Assembly: GCA_900757615.1 (NCBI GenBank)
Contig: CAAEON010000039.1
Coordinates: 1-41,647 of the forward strand
Origin: an uncultured Collinsella sp.
GTDB lineage: Bacteria > Actinomycetota > Coriobacteriia > Coriobacteriales > Coriobacteriaceae
DNA length: 41,647 nucleotides
Reading direction: 5' to 3'
Position numbers and translations under genes: made by a program. Every line of letters starts with the position of its first letter. Within the stretch, counting starts at the first letter, position 1. Below are positions 31,555 to 40,197 of the stretch, one piece after another. The notes beneath the pieces were generated by a model that did not search any database, had not been told where the DNA came from, and was given only the letters and a program-made list of their open reading frames with translations.

Positions 31555-32901
31555 ATGATCGATCGCTATACCCGCCCGGAGATGGGACACATCTTCTCCC
31601 TCGAGAACAAGTACGCCATTTGGCAGGAGATCGAGGTCCTGGCCTGTGAGGCCCAGGCGGAGCTCGGCAAGATCGGCATTTCTAAAGACGAAGCCCAGTG
31701 GATCCGCGACCATGCCAACTTTGAGAAGGCAAAGGTCGACGAGATCGAGGAGGTCACGCGCCACGACGTCATCGCCTTCCTGACCAACATGAAGGAGTAC
31801 ATCGACGCCGATGTTCCCGAGGGCGACCCCAAGCCCAGCCGCTGGGTTCACTATGGCATGACCAGCTCCGATCTGGGCGACACGGCTCTGTGCTACCAGC
31901 TCACCCAGGCCTGCGACCTGATCATCGAGGACGTCAAGAAGCTCGGCGAGATTTGCAAGCGTCGCGCCTTTGAGGAGCGCAACACGCTCTGTGCCGGCCG
32001 CACTCATGGCATCCACGCCGAGCCGATGACCTTCGGCATGAAGTTCGGCTCTTGGGCCTGGGAACTCAAGCGCGATCTGGATCGTCTTGAGGACGCCCGC
32101 AAGAATGTTGCCTTCGGTGCCATCTCGGGCGCTGTTGGCACGTACAGCTCCATCGAACCGTTTGTCGAGGAGTATGTCTGCGAGCACCTGGGTCTGGTTC
32201 ACGACCCGCTGTCCACGCAGGTTATCAGCCGCGACCATCACGCCTATCTCGCCGGCGTTCTCGCCACCACCGCGGCCACCTGCGAGCGCATCGCTACCGA
32301 GGTTCGCAATCTGCAGAAGACCGATACGCTCGAGGCCGAGGAGCCGTTCCGCAAGGGTCAAAAGGGCAGCTCCGCCATGCCGCACAAGCGCAACCCGATC
32401 ACCATGGAGAAGGTCTGCGGTCTGTCGCGCGTCGTGAAGTCCAACGCCCAGGTTGCCTTCGATAACGTCGCCCTGTGGCACGAGCGTGACATTTCGCACT
32501 CCTCTGCCGAGCGTGTCGCCCAGGCCGACAGCTTCCTCGCCCTCGACCACATGTTCCAGTGCCTCATCCGCGTTATCGACGGCCTGCAGCTGTACCCTGC
32601 CCGCATGATGGCCAACCTCAACAAGACCCGTGGTCTCATCTTCTCCTCCAAGGTTCTGCTGGCCCTCGTCGATACGGGCATCACCCGCGAGGACGCGTAC
32701 GCCATTGTGCAGGAGAACGCCATGGCAACCTGGCATGAGGTACAGGATTGTGTCTCCGGCCCCACCTTTAAGGAACGTCTCGAGGCCGACCCGCGCTGCA
32801 CCGTCAGTCAGGAGAAGCTCGACGAGATCTTTGATCCGTGGGACTTCCTCACCCGTATCGACACGGTCTTTGATCGTCTGGAGCAGCTGAGCTTCGAGTA
32901 G
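31555..32901 (+). CDS. purB: Adenylosuccinate lyase
   Basis: PurB acts twice in purine synthesis, releasing fumarate from SAICAR and from adenylosuccinate. The 448-residue protein has the fumarase/lyase signature KGSSAMPHKRNP and the conserved TSSDLGDTAL and RTHGIHAEP motifs. ATG 31555 has AAGGAG at 31544-31549; the frame is open further upstream but without a ribosome site. A TACAAT (31505-31510) may be its -10 box. It stands alone here, about 4 kb from purC. Confidence 0.97.
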   Translation: MIDRYTRPEMGHIFSLENKYAIWQEIEVLACEAQAELGKIGISKDEAQWIRDHANFEKAKVDEIEEVTRHDVIAFLTNMKEYIDADVPEGDPKPSRWVHYGMTSSDLGDTALCYQLTQACDLIIEDVKKLGEICKRRAFEERNTLCAGRTHGIHAEPMTFGMKFGSWAWELKRDLDRLEDARKNVAFGAISGAVGTYSSIEPFVEEYVCEHLGLVHDPLSTQVISRDHHAYLAGVLATTAATCERIATEVRNLQKTDTLEAEEPFRKGQKGSSAMPHKRNPITMEKVCGLSRVVKSNAQVAFDNVALWHERDISHSSAERVAQADSFLALDHMFQCLIRVIDGLQLYPARMMANLNKTRGLIFSSKVLLALVDTGITREDAYAIVQENAMATWHEVQDCVSGPTFKERLEADPRCTVSQEKLDEIFDPWDFLTRIDTVFDRLEQLSFE

Positions 32902-32927
32902 GTTCGGGCATAACGTTAGCTTTTTAG

Positions 32928-32965
32928 GGCGCTTTGCTGGTAATGTGTGTTGCCGGCAAAGCGCC
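32928..32965 (+). terminator. Hairpin after purB, probable terminator
   Basis: GGCGCTTTGCTGG (32928-32940) pairs with CCGGCAAAGCGCC (32953-32965), 13 pairs with one T-G. The tail (TCGTTGCATTT) is only weakly T-rich. Confidence 0.6.
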
Positions 32966-33029
32966 TCGTTGCATTTAGGGAAAGACGGGGATAATAGTCG
33001 TCTCGAATAACATTCTGAGAGGGGATCGC

Positions 33030-33293
33030 ATGATTTCGTTTGATTACAAGCCTCAGGGCGTGTGTGCTCGCAATATTCACCTTGACCTTTCCGATGACGG
33101 CAGCAAGGTGCTGGGCGTTGAGTTTACCGGCGGCTGCGATGGCAACCTCAAGGCCATCTCCAAACTGGTCGAGGGCGCTCCTGCCGACCGTGTGATCGAG
33201 GTTCTTGCCGGCAATACCTGCGGCATGAAGAAGACCTCTTGCGCCGATCAGCTTACGCGCGCTATCGAGGCCGCTCGCGCCGAGATCGCCTAA
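33030..33293 (+). CDS. TSCPD-domain protein (four-Cys family)
   Basis: An 87-residue protein of the TSCPD type, a small domain also found next to ribonucleotide reductases, here with four cysteines in VCARN, GGCDGN, NTCGMK and TSCADQ (the KKTSCADQLTRAI motif). The pattern suggests metal binding; no reaction is established for free-standing members. ATG 33030 has GAGAGGGG upstream. Its stop overlaps the next start in TAATG, so the two are coupled. Confidence 0.85.
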   Translation: MISFDYKPQGVCARNIHLDLSDDGSKVLGVEFTGGCDGNLKAISKLVEGAPADRVIEVLAGNTCGMKKTSCADQLTRAIEAARAEIA

Positions 33294-34504
33294 TGGGTAT
33301 CGCCGACCACATCAAGAACGGAATATCGCGCCGCGGCTTTGTGCTCGGTGGAGTTGCCGCGAGCGCTGCCACGGCGCTTGCCGGATGTTCGAAAAAAACA
33401 GGCACCAGTGATGATGCCGCTGGCGAGCCGCAGGTTATCAAGGACGATTCGAAGATTGTCTCGATCACTGATGAGTACGAGGCAGTTGACATCGATCTTG
33501 AGCCGGCGGCATCGTGGACGCTGCCGCTGGGCACGTTGCTGTACTACTGCGATGGTGACTATGCTGCGGCAATGATGGCGCCCGCATCGGCACTGCACGC
33601 CAACACACTCGGTGTGCTCAACCTGGGCGATGGCTCGCTTACCACATTAATTGAGAATCCTATCGAGGGCACGGGATATGCTTTTTACGATGTCCGTGCC
33701 GGCGACGGCGTGTTTGCGTGGGTTGAGATGAACTTTGCCAGTTCATCGTGGAAGCTCTACGCTCAAAATCTGTCGGGCGCTTCGCTCTCTGGCGACGTGG
33801 TTGAGCTCGATCGAGGTGGCAAGGACTACGATCCGCCACTGTTTACGGCGTTCGGGTCATCAGTCATCTGGTATAAAATGCCTTCGGCAGGCGGCAATAA
33901 AACGAGTAGTGATTCGTTTTGCTATCGTCGCTCGCTTGATGAATCCAAGGCCGAGACAATTTGGAAATCGACGGGCCGCTTTGCGTCGGCCCCGCGCGTG
34001 AGCGACGGCATTTTGACCATCTCGCCGCGTGTCCGCAACGACGAGGGCGTCTACTACGGCATAACGGCAATCGATCTGACCGATGACAACAACACCAAAC
34101 GTGCCCAGCTAGTCCTTCCCTCGTCAGTCTCGCCTTTCGAGGCCGTATATATGGGCGATACCTTCGTGTTTTCTATCGAGGCGACCTATAGTGGCGTGGG
34201 CAGCCTGGGCAACATGGGCACGTATATCGGTAATGAGGGAGGGCCATACCTCTTCCTGTCTCGCGAGCCGCTCGCATGTGCTGCCGGCAAGAAGAATAAA
34301 TATCTCGTTAAGGTACAGTCATCGCATTTTCTCATCGACACCTCTGCCAAGACCTATGGCTCGCTACTGTCGCCCGACCGCGCTTTGGAATATGGCGATT
34401 ATCCAGCTACGGCGGGAAAATCGGACTCATTCCTTACGTACGCCACGGTGCGCAACAGCCAGGGTATACCCGAGACGGTCACCGCACGCCTATTCTCTCT
34501 TTAA
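33293..34504 (+). CDS. Twin-arginine-type lipoprotein of unknown function
   Basis: A 403-residue exported protein. The N-terminus has a twin-arginine signal (SRRGFVLGG) followed by a lipobox (LAGC), predicting Tat export and lipidation. The mature part has repeating short strand-like segments (such as AVDIDLEPAASWTLPLGTLLYYC, FDVRAGDGVFAWVEMN, VVWYKM-like) that resemble a beta-propeller, but I do not recognise the family. ATG 33293 overlaps the TSCPD stop by 1 bp; an in-frame ATG at 33239 lies inside that gene. A stable hairpin follows, then a two-component system. Confidence 0.75.
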   Translation: MGIADHIKNGISRRGFVLGGVAASAATALAGCSKKTGTSDDAAGEPQVIKDDSKIVSITDEYEAVDIDLEPAASWTLPLGTLLYYCDGDYAAAMMAPASALHANTLGVLNLGDGSLTTLIENPIEGTGYAFYDVRAGDGVFAWVEMNFASSSWKLYAQNLSGASLSGDVVELDRGGKDYDPPLFTAFGSSVIWYKMPSAGGNKTSSDSFCYRRSLDESKAETIWKSTGRFASAPRVSDGILTISPRVRNDEGVYYGITAIDLTDDNNTKRAQLVLPSSVSPFEAVYMGDTFVFSIEATYSGVGSLGNMGTYIGNEGGPYLFLSREPLACAAGKKNKYLVKVQSSHFLIDTSAKTYGSLLSPDRALEYGDYPATAGKSDSFLTYATVRNSQGIPETVTARLFSL

Positions 34505-34563
34505 GCTTAGAGGGGTTAAAAAGGCGCCAACGGGGGAATAAACGCGTTGTAATTGTGAGTGCC

Positions 34564-34602
34564 GCCCGCCGAGCCGCTGCACTGTAGCGGTGCTCGGTGG
34601 GC
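34564..34602 (+). terminator. Strong hairpin after the lipoprotein gene
   Basis: GCCCGCCGAGC (34564-34574) pairs with GCTCGGTGGGC (34592-34602), and the inner CCGCT/AGCGG extends it. There is no T-run, so it is a probable rather than certain terminator. Confidence 0.5.
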
Positions 34603-34657
34603 ATAGGTGCGTTAAAATGGGCTTGTTCTTAGCTGATTGAGACAGGGGGGCCGTGTT

Positions 34658-35380
34658 ATGGCTTCAGATGCAAAAAAGATTCTGCTGGTCGAGGATGAGA
34701 AGGCAATCCGTGACGCCGTCGCTGCCTATCTCGAGCGCGAAGGCTACTGGGTTGTGGGTGTCGGCGACGGCCAGTCCGCGATCGAGGAGTTCGAGAAGCA
34801 TCAGTTTGACCTGGTCGTGCTCGACCTTATGCTCCCCAAGATCCCCGGCGAGCGCGTTTGCCGCACCATTCGCGATACCTCGGATGTCCCCATCATCATG
34901 CTGACTGCCAAGGGCGAGATCGAGGACCGTATTATCGGTCTTGAGCTCGGCGCCGACGACTATCTGATTAAGCCGTTCTCGCCGCGCGAGCTTGTCGCGC
35001 GCGTTCGCGCTCTGTTCCGCCGTGCCCATCAGGCCGACGAGCCCGCCGTCGAGGTACTCGACTTCGGTGATCTGGTCATCGATATCTCGGGCCACAAGAT
35101 TTTGGTCGAGGGCAAGGAAGTCGACCTGACGGCTTCCGAGTTTAAGCTGCTCACCACGCTTGCCCGTCACCCCGGTCGCGTCTACAACCGCATGGAGCTG
35201 GTCGAGAAGGTGCTCGGCTACGACTTTGAGGGCTATGAGCGCACCATCGATAGCCACGTGAAGAACCTTCGCGCCAAGCTGGGCGATGATCCCAAGAAGC
35301 CCAAGTGGCTCTACACCGTCCACGGTGTCGGCTATCGCTTCGAGGCTCCGGCCAAGACCGATAAGTCGGACGAGAAATAG
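34658..35380 (+). CDS. Two-component response regulator, OmpR/PhoB family
   Basis: A 240-residue regulator. The receiver has the acidic pair E12/D13, phospho-acceptor D56 (VVLDLMLP), T83 and K105 (IKPFSP). The C-terminal winged helix (about 135-235) has EVDLTASEFKLL and RTIDSHVKNLRAKL, typical of the OmpR/PhoB class. ATG 34658 has a G-run upstream; an in-frame ATG at 34637 is possible. The kinase gene starts 11 bp after its stop. Confidence 0.95.
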   Translation: MASDAKKILLVEDEKAIRDAVAAYLEREGYWVVGVGDGQSAIEEFEKHQFDLVVLDLMLPKIPGERVCRTIRDTSDVPIIMLTAKGEIEDRIIGLELGADDYLIKPFSPRELVARVRALFRRAHQADEPAVEVLDFGDLVIDISGHKILVEGKEVDLTASEFKLLTTLARHPGRVYNRMELVEKVLGYDFEGYERTIDSHVKNLRAKLGDDPKKPKWLYTVHGVGYRFEAPAKTDKSDEK

Positions 35381-35391
35381 GGAAATCACAT

Positions 35392-36957
35392 ATGACACCT
35401 GCGCGCTTTGAAATCGGACAAAAGCACAAGCAGGAGAGCGAGGCGGGTTCCAAGGCTAGTTGGAACACGCCTCGCTCCGATTCACGGCCAACGATGAGCT
35501 ATCCCTCGCGCATGGCACTTGCTTTTGCTCTGACATCGCTCATGACGGTATTGGTGCTGGTGGGCGTGGTCTCTGTTGTGTGGGGCACGGTCTTTTCGGA
35601 TTACACGCGCTCCAATATCGTCGAAATCGCAAATTCCGCTGCCGAAAAGCTTGCGACGTCGTATGAGGAAAACGGCAATTGGACTGCGGGCGAGCTACGT
35701 ACGGTCGCGACATCGAGTTTGGTGTCCGACGATTTGGGTATGCAGGTCGTCAACAAGAAAGGCGTTGTCGTTTATGACGACTCATGGCCTTCGGCAAGCG
35801 CGACCGCCGATGTGCGCGAGAACGAATCGCCGTCGAGCAGCTCGAGCGGGAAAAAAGCATCGCATAGTCCGGTCTCGTCGGCTCCCACCGGCTCCGATAG
35901 CGTTGCAAACGTCGAAATCATAACGTCTTCCGGCGAGCATGTCGGACAAGTAAAGCTGTGGGCCATCGGCTCCGATGCCTTGCTCACCAAGGCAGATTCT
36001 GCGTTTAGGGAGAAGACCTTTAACGCCATGGCCCTTGCTGCGGTTGTTGCAGTTTGCATTTCGGTCGTTATCGGATCACTCGTGTCGCGCATGCTCACCA
36101 AGCCGATTCACCGTATTACCAGCACGGCCAAGCAAATTCGCGATGGCGATCTGTCTGCTCGTACGGGCTTGCGCGGCGATGACGAGATCGATCAACTGGG
36201 CGAGACGTTCGATGAGATGGCCACTTCGCTCGAGAAGGATATGAAACACGAGAAACGTTTGACCTCGGACGTGGCTCACGAACTTCGTACTCCGCTTATG
36301 GCCATGCTCGCAACGGTCGAGGCCATGCAGGATGGCGTATATCCTACCGACGATGAGCACTTGGAGACTGTTGCTTCCGAGACGCGTCGCCTGGCTCGTC
36401 TGGTGCGGCAGATGCTCGACCTGTCGCGCATGGAAAACAGCACGGCTCCGCTCAACCTTGAGCAGGTGGACATGGTTCCTTTCGTGCGTTCCATCGTCAA
36501 TGCCCAGGAGCGCCTGTTTGTCGACCGCGATCTGCGCTTGCGCTTTGCTGACGAGACCCAAGGTCACGACGATGTCGTCGAAGCCGATCCCGACATGATC
36601 ACACAATGCGTCATCAATCTCATGAGCAACGCCATGCGCTACACCCCCGAGGGCGGTTGGGTCGTGGTGTCGGTGCTCAGTGACCGCAAACACGTCAGCA
36701 TTGCCGTTTCTGATACCGGCATCGGTATTGCCAAGGATGACTTGTCGCGCATCTTCGGCCGTTTTTGGCGCGCCGATGCCAGCCGTGCCCGTGAGGCGGG
36801 CGGTCTGGGCGTGGGCCTCGCCGTGACTAAACAGATCGTCGAGCGCCATCACGGCTACATATCCGTGGAGTCGGAGCTTGGAAAGGGTACGACTTTTACG
36901 ATTCATCTGCCTCGCGAGCACACGGCGGACGCGGCATCTACTACAATGGAGCACTAG
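35392..36957 (+). CDS. Sensor histidine kinase
   Basis: A 521-residue kinase paired with the preceding regulator. Order: a cytosolic Ser-rich N-terminus (1-40), membrane segment 1 (about 42-68), an extracellular domain with a low-complexity Ser-rich part (about 145-170), membrane segment 2 (about 208-228), HAMP, HisKA with the phospho-His H296 in VAHELRTP, and HATPase (NLMSNAMRYTPEGG, DTGIGIAKDD, GGLGVGLAVTK). ATG 35392 has a weak GGGAAA site and may rely on coupling. The signal sensed cannot be told from sequence. Confidence 0.95.
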   Translation: MTPARFEIGQKHKQESEAGSKASWNTPRSDSRPTMSYPSRMALAFALTSLMTVLVLVGVVSVVWGTVFSDYTRSNIVEIANSAAEKLATSYEENGNWTAGELRTVATSSLVSDDLGMQVVNKKGVVVYDDSWPSASATADVRENESPSSSSSGKKASHSPVSSAPTGSDSVANVEIITSSGEHVGQVKLWAIGSDALLTKADSAFREKTFNAMALAAVVAVCISVVIGSLVSRMLTKPIHRITSTAKQIRDGDLSARTGLRGDDEIDQLGETFDEMATSLEKDMKHEKRLTSDVAHELRTPLMAMLATVEAMQDGVYPTDDEHLETVASETRRLARLVRQMLDLSRMENSTAPLNLEQVDMVPFVRSIVNAQERLFVDRDLRLRFADETQGHDDVVEADPDMITQCVINLMSNAMRYTPEGGWVVVSVLSDRKHVSIAVSDTGIGIAKDDLSRIFGRFWRADASRAREAGGLGVGLAVTKQIVERHHGYISVESELGKGTTFTIHLPREHTADAASTTMEH

Positions 36958-37066
36958 CTTTTCGCTATTCGGTGAAGGAGGGGTTTCGTCCCTGCCGCTC
37001 CGAGTTTGCGAAAACGTGCGGGAAAGAACCCGCATTACTGTCGTATTTTGGTAAGGAGTGACTCAC
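36958..37066. other. Spacer upstream of purC
   Basis: A 109-bp spacer with a small hairpin GCGGG-AAAGAA-CCCGC. I see no clear riboswitch or promoter boxes. Confidence 0.4.
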
Positions 37067-37954
37067 GTGACAACGATGGAGCGTCGTCCGGATTCCCGTG
37101 GCAAGGTTCGTGATATCTACGATGCCGGTGAAAACCTGCTGATGGTCGCCACCGACCGCATTTCTGCGTTCGACTTCATTCTTCCCGACGAGATTCCGTT
37201 TAAGGGAGAGGTGCTCAACCGCATCTCGGCATTCTGGTTCGATAAGTTTGCCGGCATCGTTCCCAACCACCTCGTTTCCATCGACCCGGCGGATTTCCCC
37301 GAGGAGTTTGCTGAGTATCGTGACTACCTCGCCGGCCGCGCCATGCTGGTTAAGAAGGCCCAGACGATTCCTATCGAGTGCATCGTCCGCGGCTATCTGA
37401 CCGGTTCGGGCAAGAAGACCTACGACGAGAACGGCACCGTCTGCGGCATCCAGCTGCCTGAGGGCCTGACCGAGGCTTCCAAGCTTCCCGAGCCGCTGTT
37501 CACGCCGTCCACGAAGGCCGAGATCGGTGACCACGACGAGAACATCTCGTTCGAGCGTTGCTGCGAGATCGTGGGCGAGGACATCGCCACGCAGATTCGC
37601 GACCTTTCCCTCAAGATCTACAAGGCTGCCGCCGAGTATGCAGCGACCCGTGGCATCATCATTGCCGACACCAAGTTCGAGTTCGGTGTCATCGATGGCA
37701 AGGTTACGCTGATCGACGAGTGCCTCACGCCCGACTCCAGCCGTTTCTGGCCTGCCGCCAGCTACGAGGAGGGCAAGATTCAGCCCAGCTACGACAAGCA
37801 ATTCGTCCGCAATTGGCTCAAAGCCAACTGGGATATGACGGGGGAGACCCCGCATCTGCCCGCCGAGGTCATCGATGGCACGTCCGAGCGCTATCGCGAG
37901 GCCTTCCAGATCATCACGGGCTCCCAGTTCACAAGCATGAAGGAGAACGCATAA
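37067..37954 (+). CDS. purC: SAICAR synthase
   Basis: PurC (phosphoribosylaminoimidazole-succinocarboxamide synthase) joins CAIR and aspartate with ATP in purine synthesis. The 295-residue protein has GKVRDIYDAGENLLMVATDRIS, IVRGYLTGSGKK, and IIADTKFEFG with DECLTPDSSRFWP. I choose GTG 37067, spaced 8 bases from TAAGGAG; another GTG at 37058 overlaps that site. The next gene starts immediately after the stop. Confidence 0.96.
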   Translation: MTTMERRPDSRGKVRDIYDAGENLLMVATDRISAFDFILPDEIPFKGEVLNRISAFWFDKFAGIVPNHLVSIDPADFPEEFAEYRDYLAGRAMLVKKAQTIPIECIVRGYLTGSGKKTYDENGTVCGIQLPEGLTEASKLPEPLFTPSTKAEIGDHDENISFERCCEIVGEDIATQIRDLSLKIYKAAAEYAATRGIIIADTKFEFGVIDGKVTLIDECLTPDSSRFWPAASYEEGKIQPSYDKQFVRNWLKANWDMTGETPHLPAEVIDGTSERYREAFQIITGSQFTSMKENA

Positions 37955-38530
37955 GTGAGTACCCGTAGCGCCACGAACAAGCGCACGCAATCCCACGAGG
38001 TTACCGGGGTTGCGCGCAAGTCCGCTGCATCCGCCAAGCCCGCCCGTCAGGCAGCGAGCTCTGTCCGCGTCGTGCCGGCTTCGTCTAAGGCACGCCGCAA
38101 AGAGCTCGAGAAGGGCGAGAACCTCGAGGGCCTCTCTAAAGAGGAGAAGCGCGCCCGCAAGGCTAAGCAGCGCGCCAAGGAGGATCGCATCTACACGGTG
38201 TCGAATATCCTTCTCAAGCAGGATGAGGACTACACCAAGCGCCGCCGCATCTGGTGGGCCGTGCTCACTATCGGCATGGTGCTCGTTGTGGCCATTTGGG
38301 CTTCGCTGTACTTCGCTCCCGCTGGCATGGTGTCCAGCCCTGTCCAGATGGTCGGCATTGTTTTGTCCTACGTCGTCATTTTGGGTGACTTCATCTACGA
38401 CTTCGTTCGTATTCGTCCCCTGCGCAACATGTACCGCACGCAGGCCGAGGGCATGTCCGAGAACAAGCTCAACGCCCTTATCGAGCGCTCGGCTGCCGAG
38501 GAGGACAAGAAGGACTCCAAGAAGAAGTAG
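37955..38530 (+). CDS. Two-pass membrane protein, unknown function
   Basis: A 191-residue protein with a long basic, Ala/Lys/Arg-rich N-terminal region (1-90), two membrane segments (about 101-120 and 129-148) and a charged tail ending KKDSKKK. GTG 37955 directly follows the purC stop, so it is probably translated with it. I do not recognise the family. A terminator follows. Confidence 0.75.
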   Translation: MSTRSATNKRTQSHEVTGVARKSAASAKPARQAASSVRVVPASSKARRKELEKGENLEGLSKEEKRARKAKQRAKEDRIYTVSNILLKQDEDYTKRRRIWWAVLTIGMVLVVAIWASLYFAPAGMVSSPVQMVGIVLSYVVILGDFIYDFVRIRPLRNMYRTQAEGMSENKLNALIERSAAEEDKKDSKKK

Positions 38531-38560
38531 CGTTTGCATGCATACTTATCGCTAAGATAT

Positions 38561-38591
38561 AAGGCGCGTCGTTTTTGCGGCGCGCCTTTTT
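38561..38591 (+). terminator. Terminator of purC operon
   Basis: AAGGCGCG pairs with CGCGCCTT (plus further pairs), followed by TTTTT at 38587-38591. Confidence 0.8.
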
Positions 38592-38619
38592 ACTGTTCTA
38601 TAGATAGATGGAGTGGCAC

Positions 38620-39900
38620 ATGATTCGAGCTGCCCTGACGGTCGAAGAGGCTCTGGAGGGCATGAAGGCCCTAGAGCCCAAGATTAAAAACTATGCGCGC
38701 CTGGTTGTCCGCAAGGGCGTAAACGTCAAGCCCGGTCAGGAGGTTGTCGTTCAGTCTCCGGTCGAGTGCGCGCCGTTTGCGCGCGTGGTGGTCGCGGAGG
38801 CCTATGCCTCCGGTGCCGGTCACGTGACGGTTATTTGGGCCGATGACGCCGTGACGAGGCTCACGTACGAGCATGTCGAGAAAAGCTATTTTGAGCAGAC
38901 GCCCGAGTGGAAGCGCCTGCAGCTTGATTCACTGGCCCAGGATGGTGCCTGCTTTATCTTTATCGAGGGTGCGGACCCTGCCGCTCTTAAGGGCATCGAT
39001 CCCGCTAAGCCTGCTGCAGCTTCTAAGGCAAGGAACACGCAGTGCAAGGTCTTCCGCCGCGGACTGGACTACAACATCAACCCGTGGTGCATCGCCGGCG
39101 CGCCGGTCGTTGCCTGGGCGCGCGAGGTGTTCCCGGGAGACGCCGATGAGGTTGCAATCTATAAGCTGTGGAATGCGATTCTGCATACCGCTCGCGCCGA
39201 TGGCCAGGACCCGGAGAGCGACTGGGAACTCCATGACGCCGCATTCGAAAAGAACCTGCGTTTCCTGAACGACAATCGTTTCGACTACCTGCATTACACC
39301 TCGGCAAATGGAACCGATCTGACGATTGGCATGACGAAAGGTCACGAGTGGGCCGGCGGCAAGGGCAAGACGCCCGATGGGCACCCCTTCTTCCCCAACA
39401 TTCCCACCGAGGAAGTCTTCACCTCGCCTGATCGTATGCGTGCCGACGGTATCGTGTATTCGGCTATGCCGCTCATTCACCACGGTAACAAGGTTGACGA
39501 TTTTTGGATTAAGTTCGAGGCGGGCCGCGTAGTGGACTACGATGCCCGCGTGGGTAAGGCGACGCTTGCGAGCATTATTGACACCGATGAAGGTGCCGCT
39601 CATCTGGGTGAGGTCGCGCTTATCTCCAAGAACACGCCGATCCGTGAAAGTGGCGTTCTATTCTATGACACGCTCTATGATGAGAACGCTAGCTGCCATC
39701 TCGCGCTGGGTGTCGGTTTCCCCGAATGCATCGAGGGTGGGTATGACATGTCCAAGGAGGAGCTCCTGGAGCATGGCGTTAACGTCTCGAGCACGCACGT
39801 CGATTTTATGATCGGCACGGACGATATCGATATTACGGGCATTACGCCTGATGGACGTGAAGTTGTGATTTTCCAGAACGGCCAATGGAGTTGGGAATAG
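38620..39900 (+). CDS. M29-family aminopeptidase
   Basis: M29 aminopeptidases (AmpS/PepS type) remove N-terminal residues from peptides using two metal ions. The 426-residue protein has the family features NYARLVVRKGVNVKPGQEVVV near the start, IPTEEVFTSPDR (metal-site Glu pair), and a late SCHLALGVGF followed by STHVDFMIG (His/Asp ligands). ATG 38620 has GGAG 6 bases upstream; an ATG at 38608 lacks one. It probably works in the cytosol on peptides. Its 3' end contains the -35 box of the tRNA-Lys promoter. Confidence 0.9.
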   Translation: MIRAALTVEEALEGMKALEPKIKNYARLVVRKGVNVKPGQEVVVQSPVECAPFARVVVAEAYASGAGHVTVIWADDAVTRLTYEHVEKSYFEQTPEWKRLQLDSLAQDGACFIFIEGADPAALKGIDPAKPAAASKARNTQCKVFRRGLDYNINPWCIAGAPVVAWAREVFPGDADEVAIYKLWNAILHTARADGQDPESDWELHDAAFEKNLRFLNDNRFDYLHYTSANGTDLTIGMTKGHEWAGGKGKTPDGHPFFPNIPTEEVFTSPDRMRADGIVYSAMPLIHHGNKVDDFWIKFEAGRVVDYDARVGKATLASIIDTDEGAAHLGEVALISKNTPIRESGVLFYDTLYDENASCHLALGVGFPECIEGGYDMSKEELLEHGVNVSSTHVDFMIGTDDIDITGITPDGREVVIFQNGQWSWE

Positions 39901-39919
39901 CCCCAGACCGTGGTACAAT
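39891..39919 (+). promoter_or_regulatory. Promoter of tRNA-Lys
   Basis: TTGGGA (39891-39896) and TACAAT (39914-39919) with 17-bp spacing; the -10 box ends 9 bp before the tRNA. It partly overlaps the aminopeptidase stop codon. Confidence 0.65.
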
Positions 39920-39928
39920 GCCACCCGC

Positions 39929-40004
39929 GGGCCGTTAGCTCAGCTGGCAGAGCAGGGGACTTTTAATCCCAAGGTCCAGGGTTCGAACCCCTGACGGCCC
40001 ACCA
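39929..40004 (+). tRNA. tRNA-Lys(UUU)
   Basis: A complete cloverleaf: acceptor GGGCCGT/ACGGCCC, anticodon loop CTTTTAA (anticodon TTT, 39962-39964), T-arm CAGGGTTCGAACCCCTG, discriminator A and an encoded CCA. The first pair of the anticodon stem is G-A, a minor oddity. The 3' end is repeated at 40161-40179. Confidence 0.97.
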
Positions 40005-40074
40005 TAGAATAGAAAAGCGACTGGCGGATGCCGGCCGCTTTTTTGTTGCCGCGACATGGGTTCGAACCCGAAAG
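40003..40074 (+). repeat. tRNA-Lys 3' flank, copy A (contains terminator)
   Basis: From CATAGAATAGAA through a terminator hairpin (40013-40044, with TTTTTT) to GGGTTCGAACCCG (40058-40070). A second, diverged copy lies at 41169-41236, in the same orientation, beyond the TraX gene. About three quarters of bases match by eye. Confidence 0.75.
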
Positions 40075-40084
40075 GGCGCGGAGC

Positions 40085-40180
40085 TGAGTAAACGCGTGAG
40101 CGTTTGCCAGCGCAGCGCGCAAGGCGCGAAGCGCCGCAGCGGCCGTCTGCAGAGCAGGCCGAACCTCTGACGGCCCACCC
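40085..40180 (+). repeat. Hairpin cluster and duplicated tRNA-Lys 3' end
   Basis: Contains AAACGC-GTGA-GCGTTT and GGCGC-GAA-GCGCC hairpins, and ends in GAACCTCTGACGGCCCACC (40161-40179), which matches the tRNA-Lys 3' end with one change. No full tRNA is present. Confidence 0.75.
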
Positions 40181-40197
40181 AAAGAAAGGAAAACGAA

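Noticed and set aside
31081..32736. 551-residue frame antisense to purB
   Set aside because: It runs through the tRNA-Gly repeats and opposite the signature motifs of purB; not a gene.
36958..37066. Purine riboswitch upstream of purC
   Set aside because: A small hairpin is present, but I cannot see the conserved purine-aptamer core or a terminator/anti-terminator pair.
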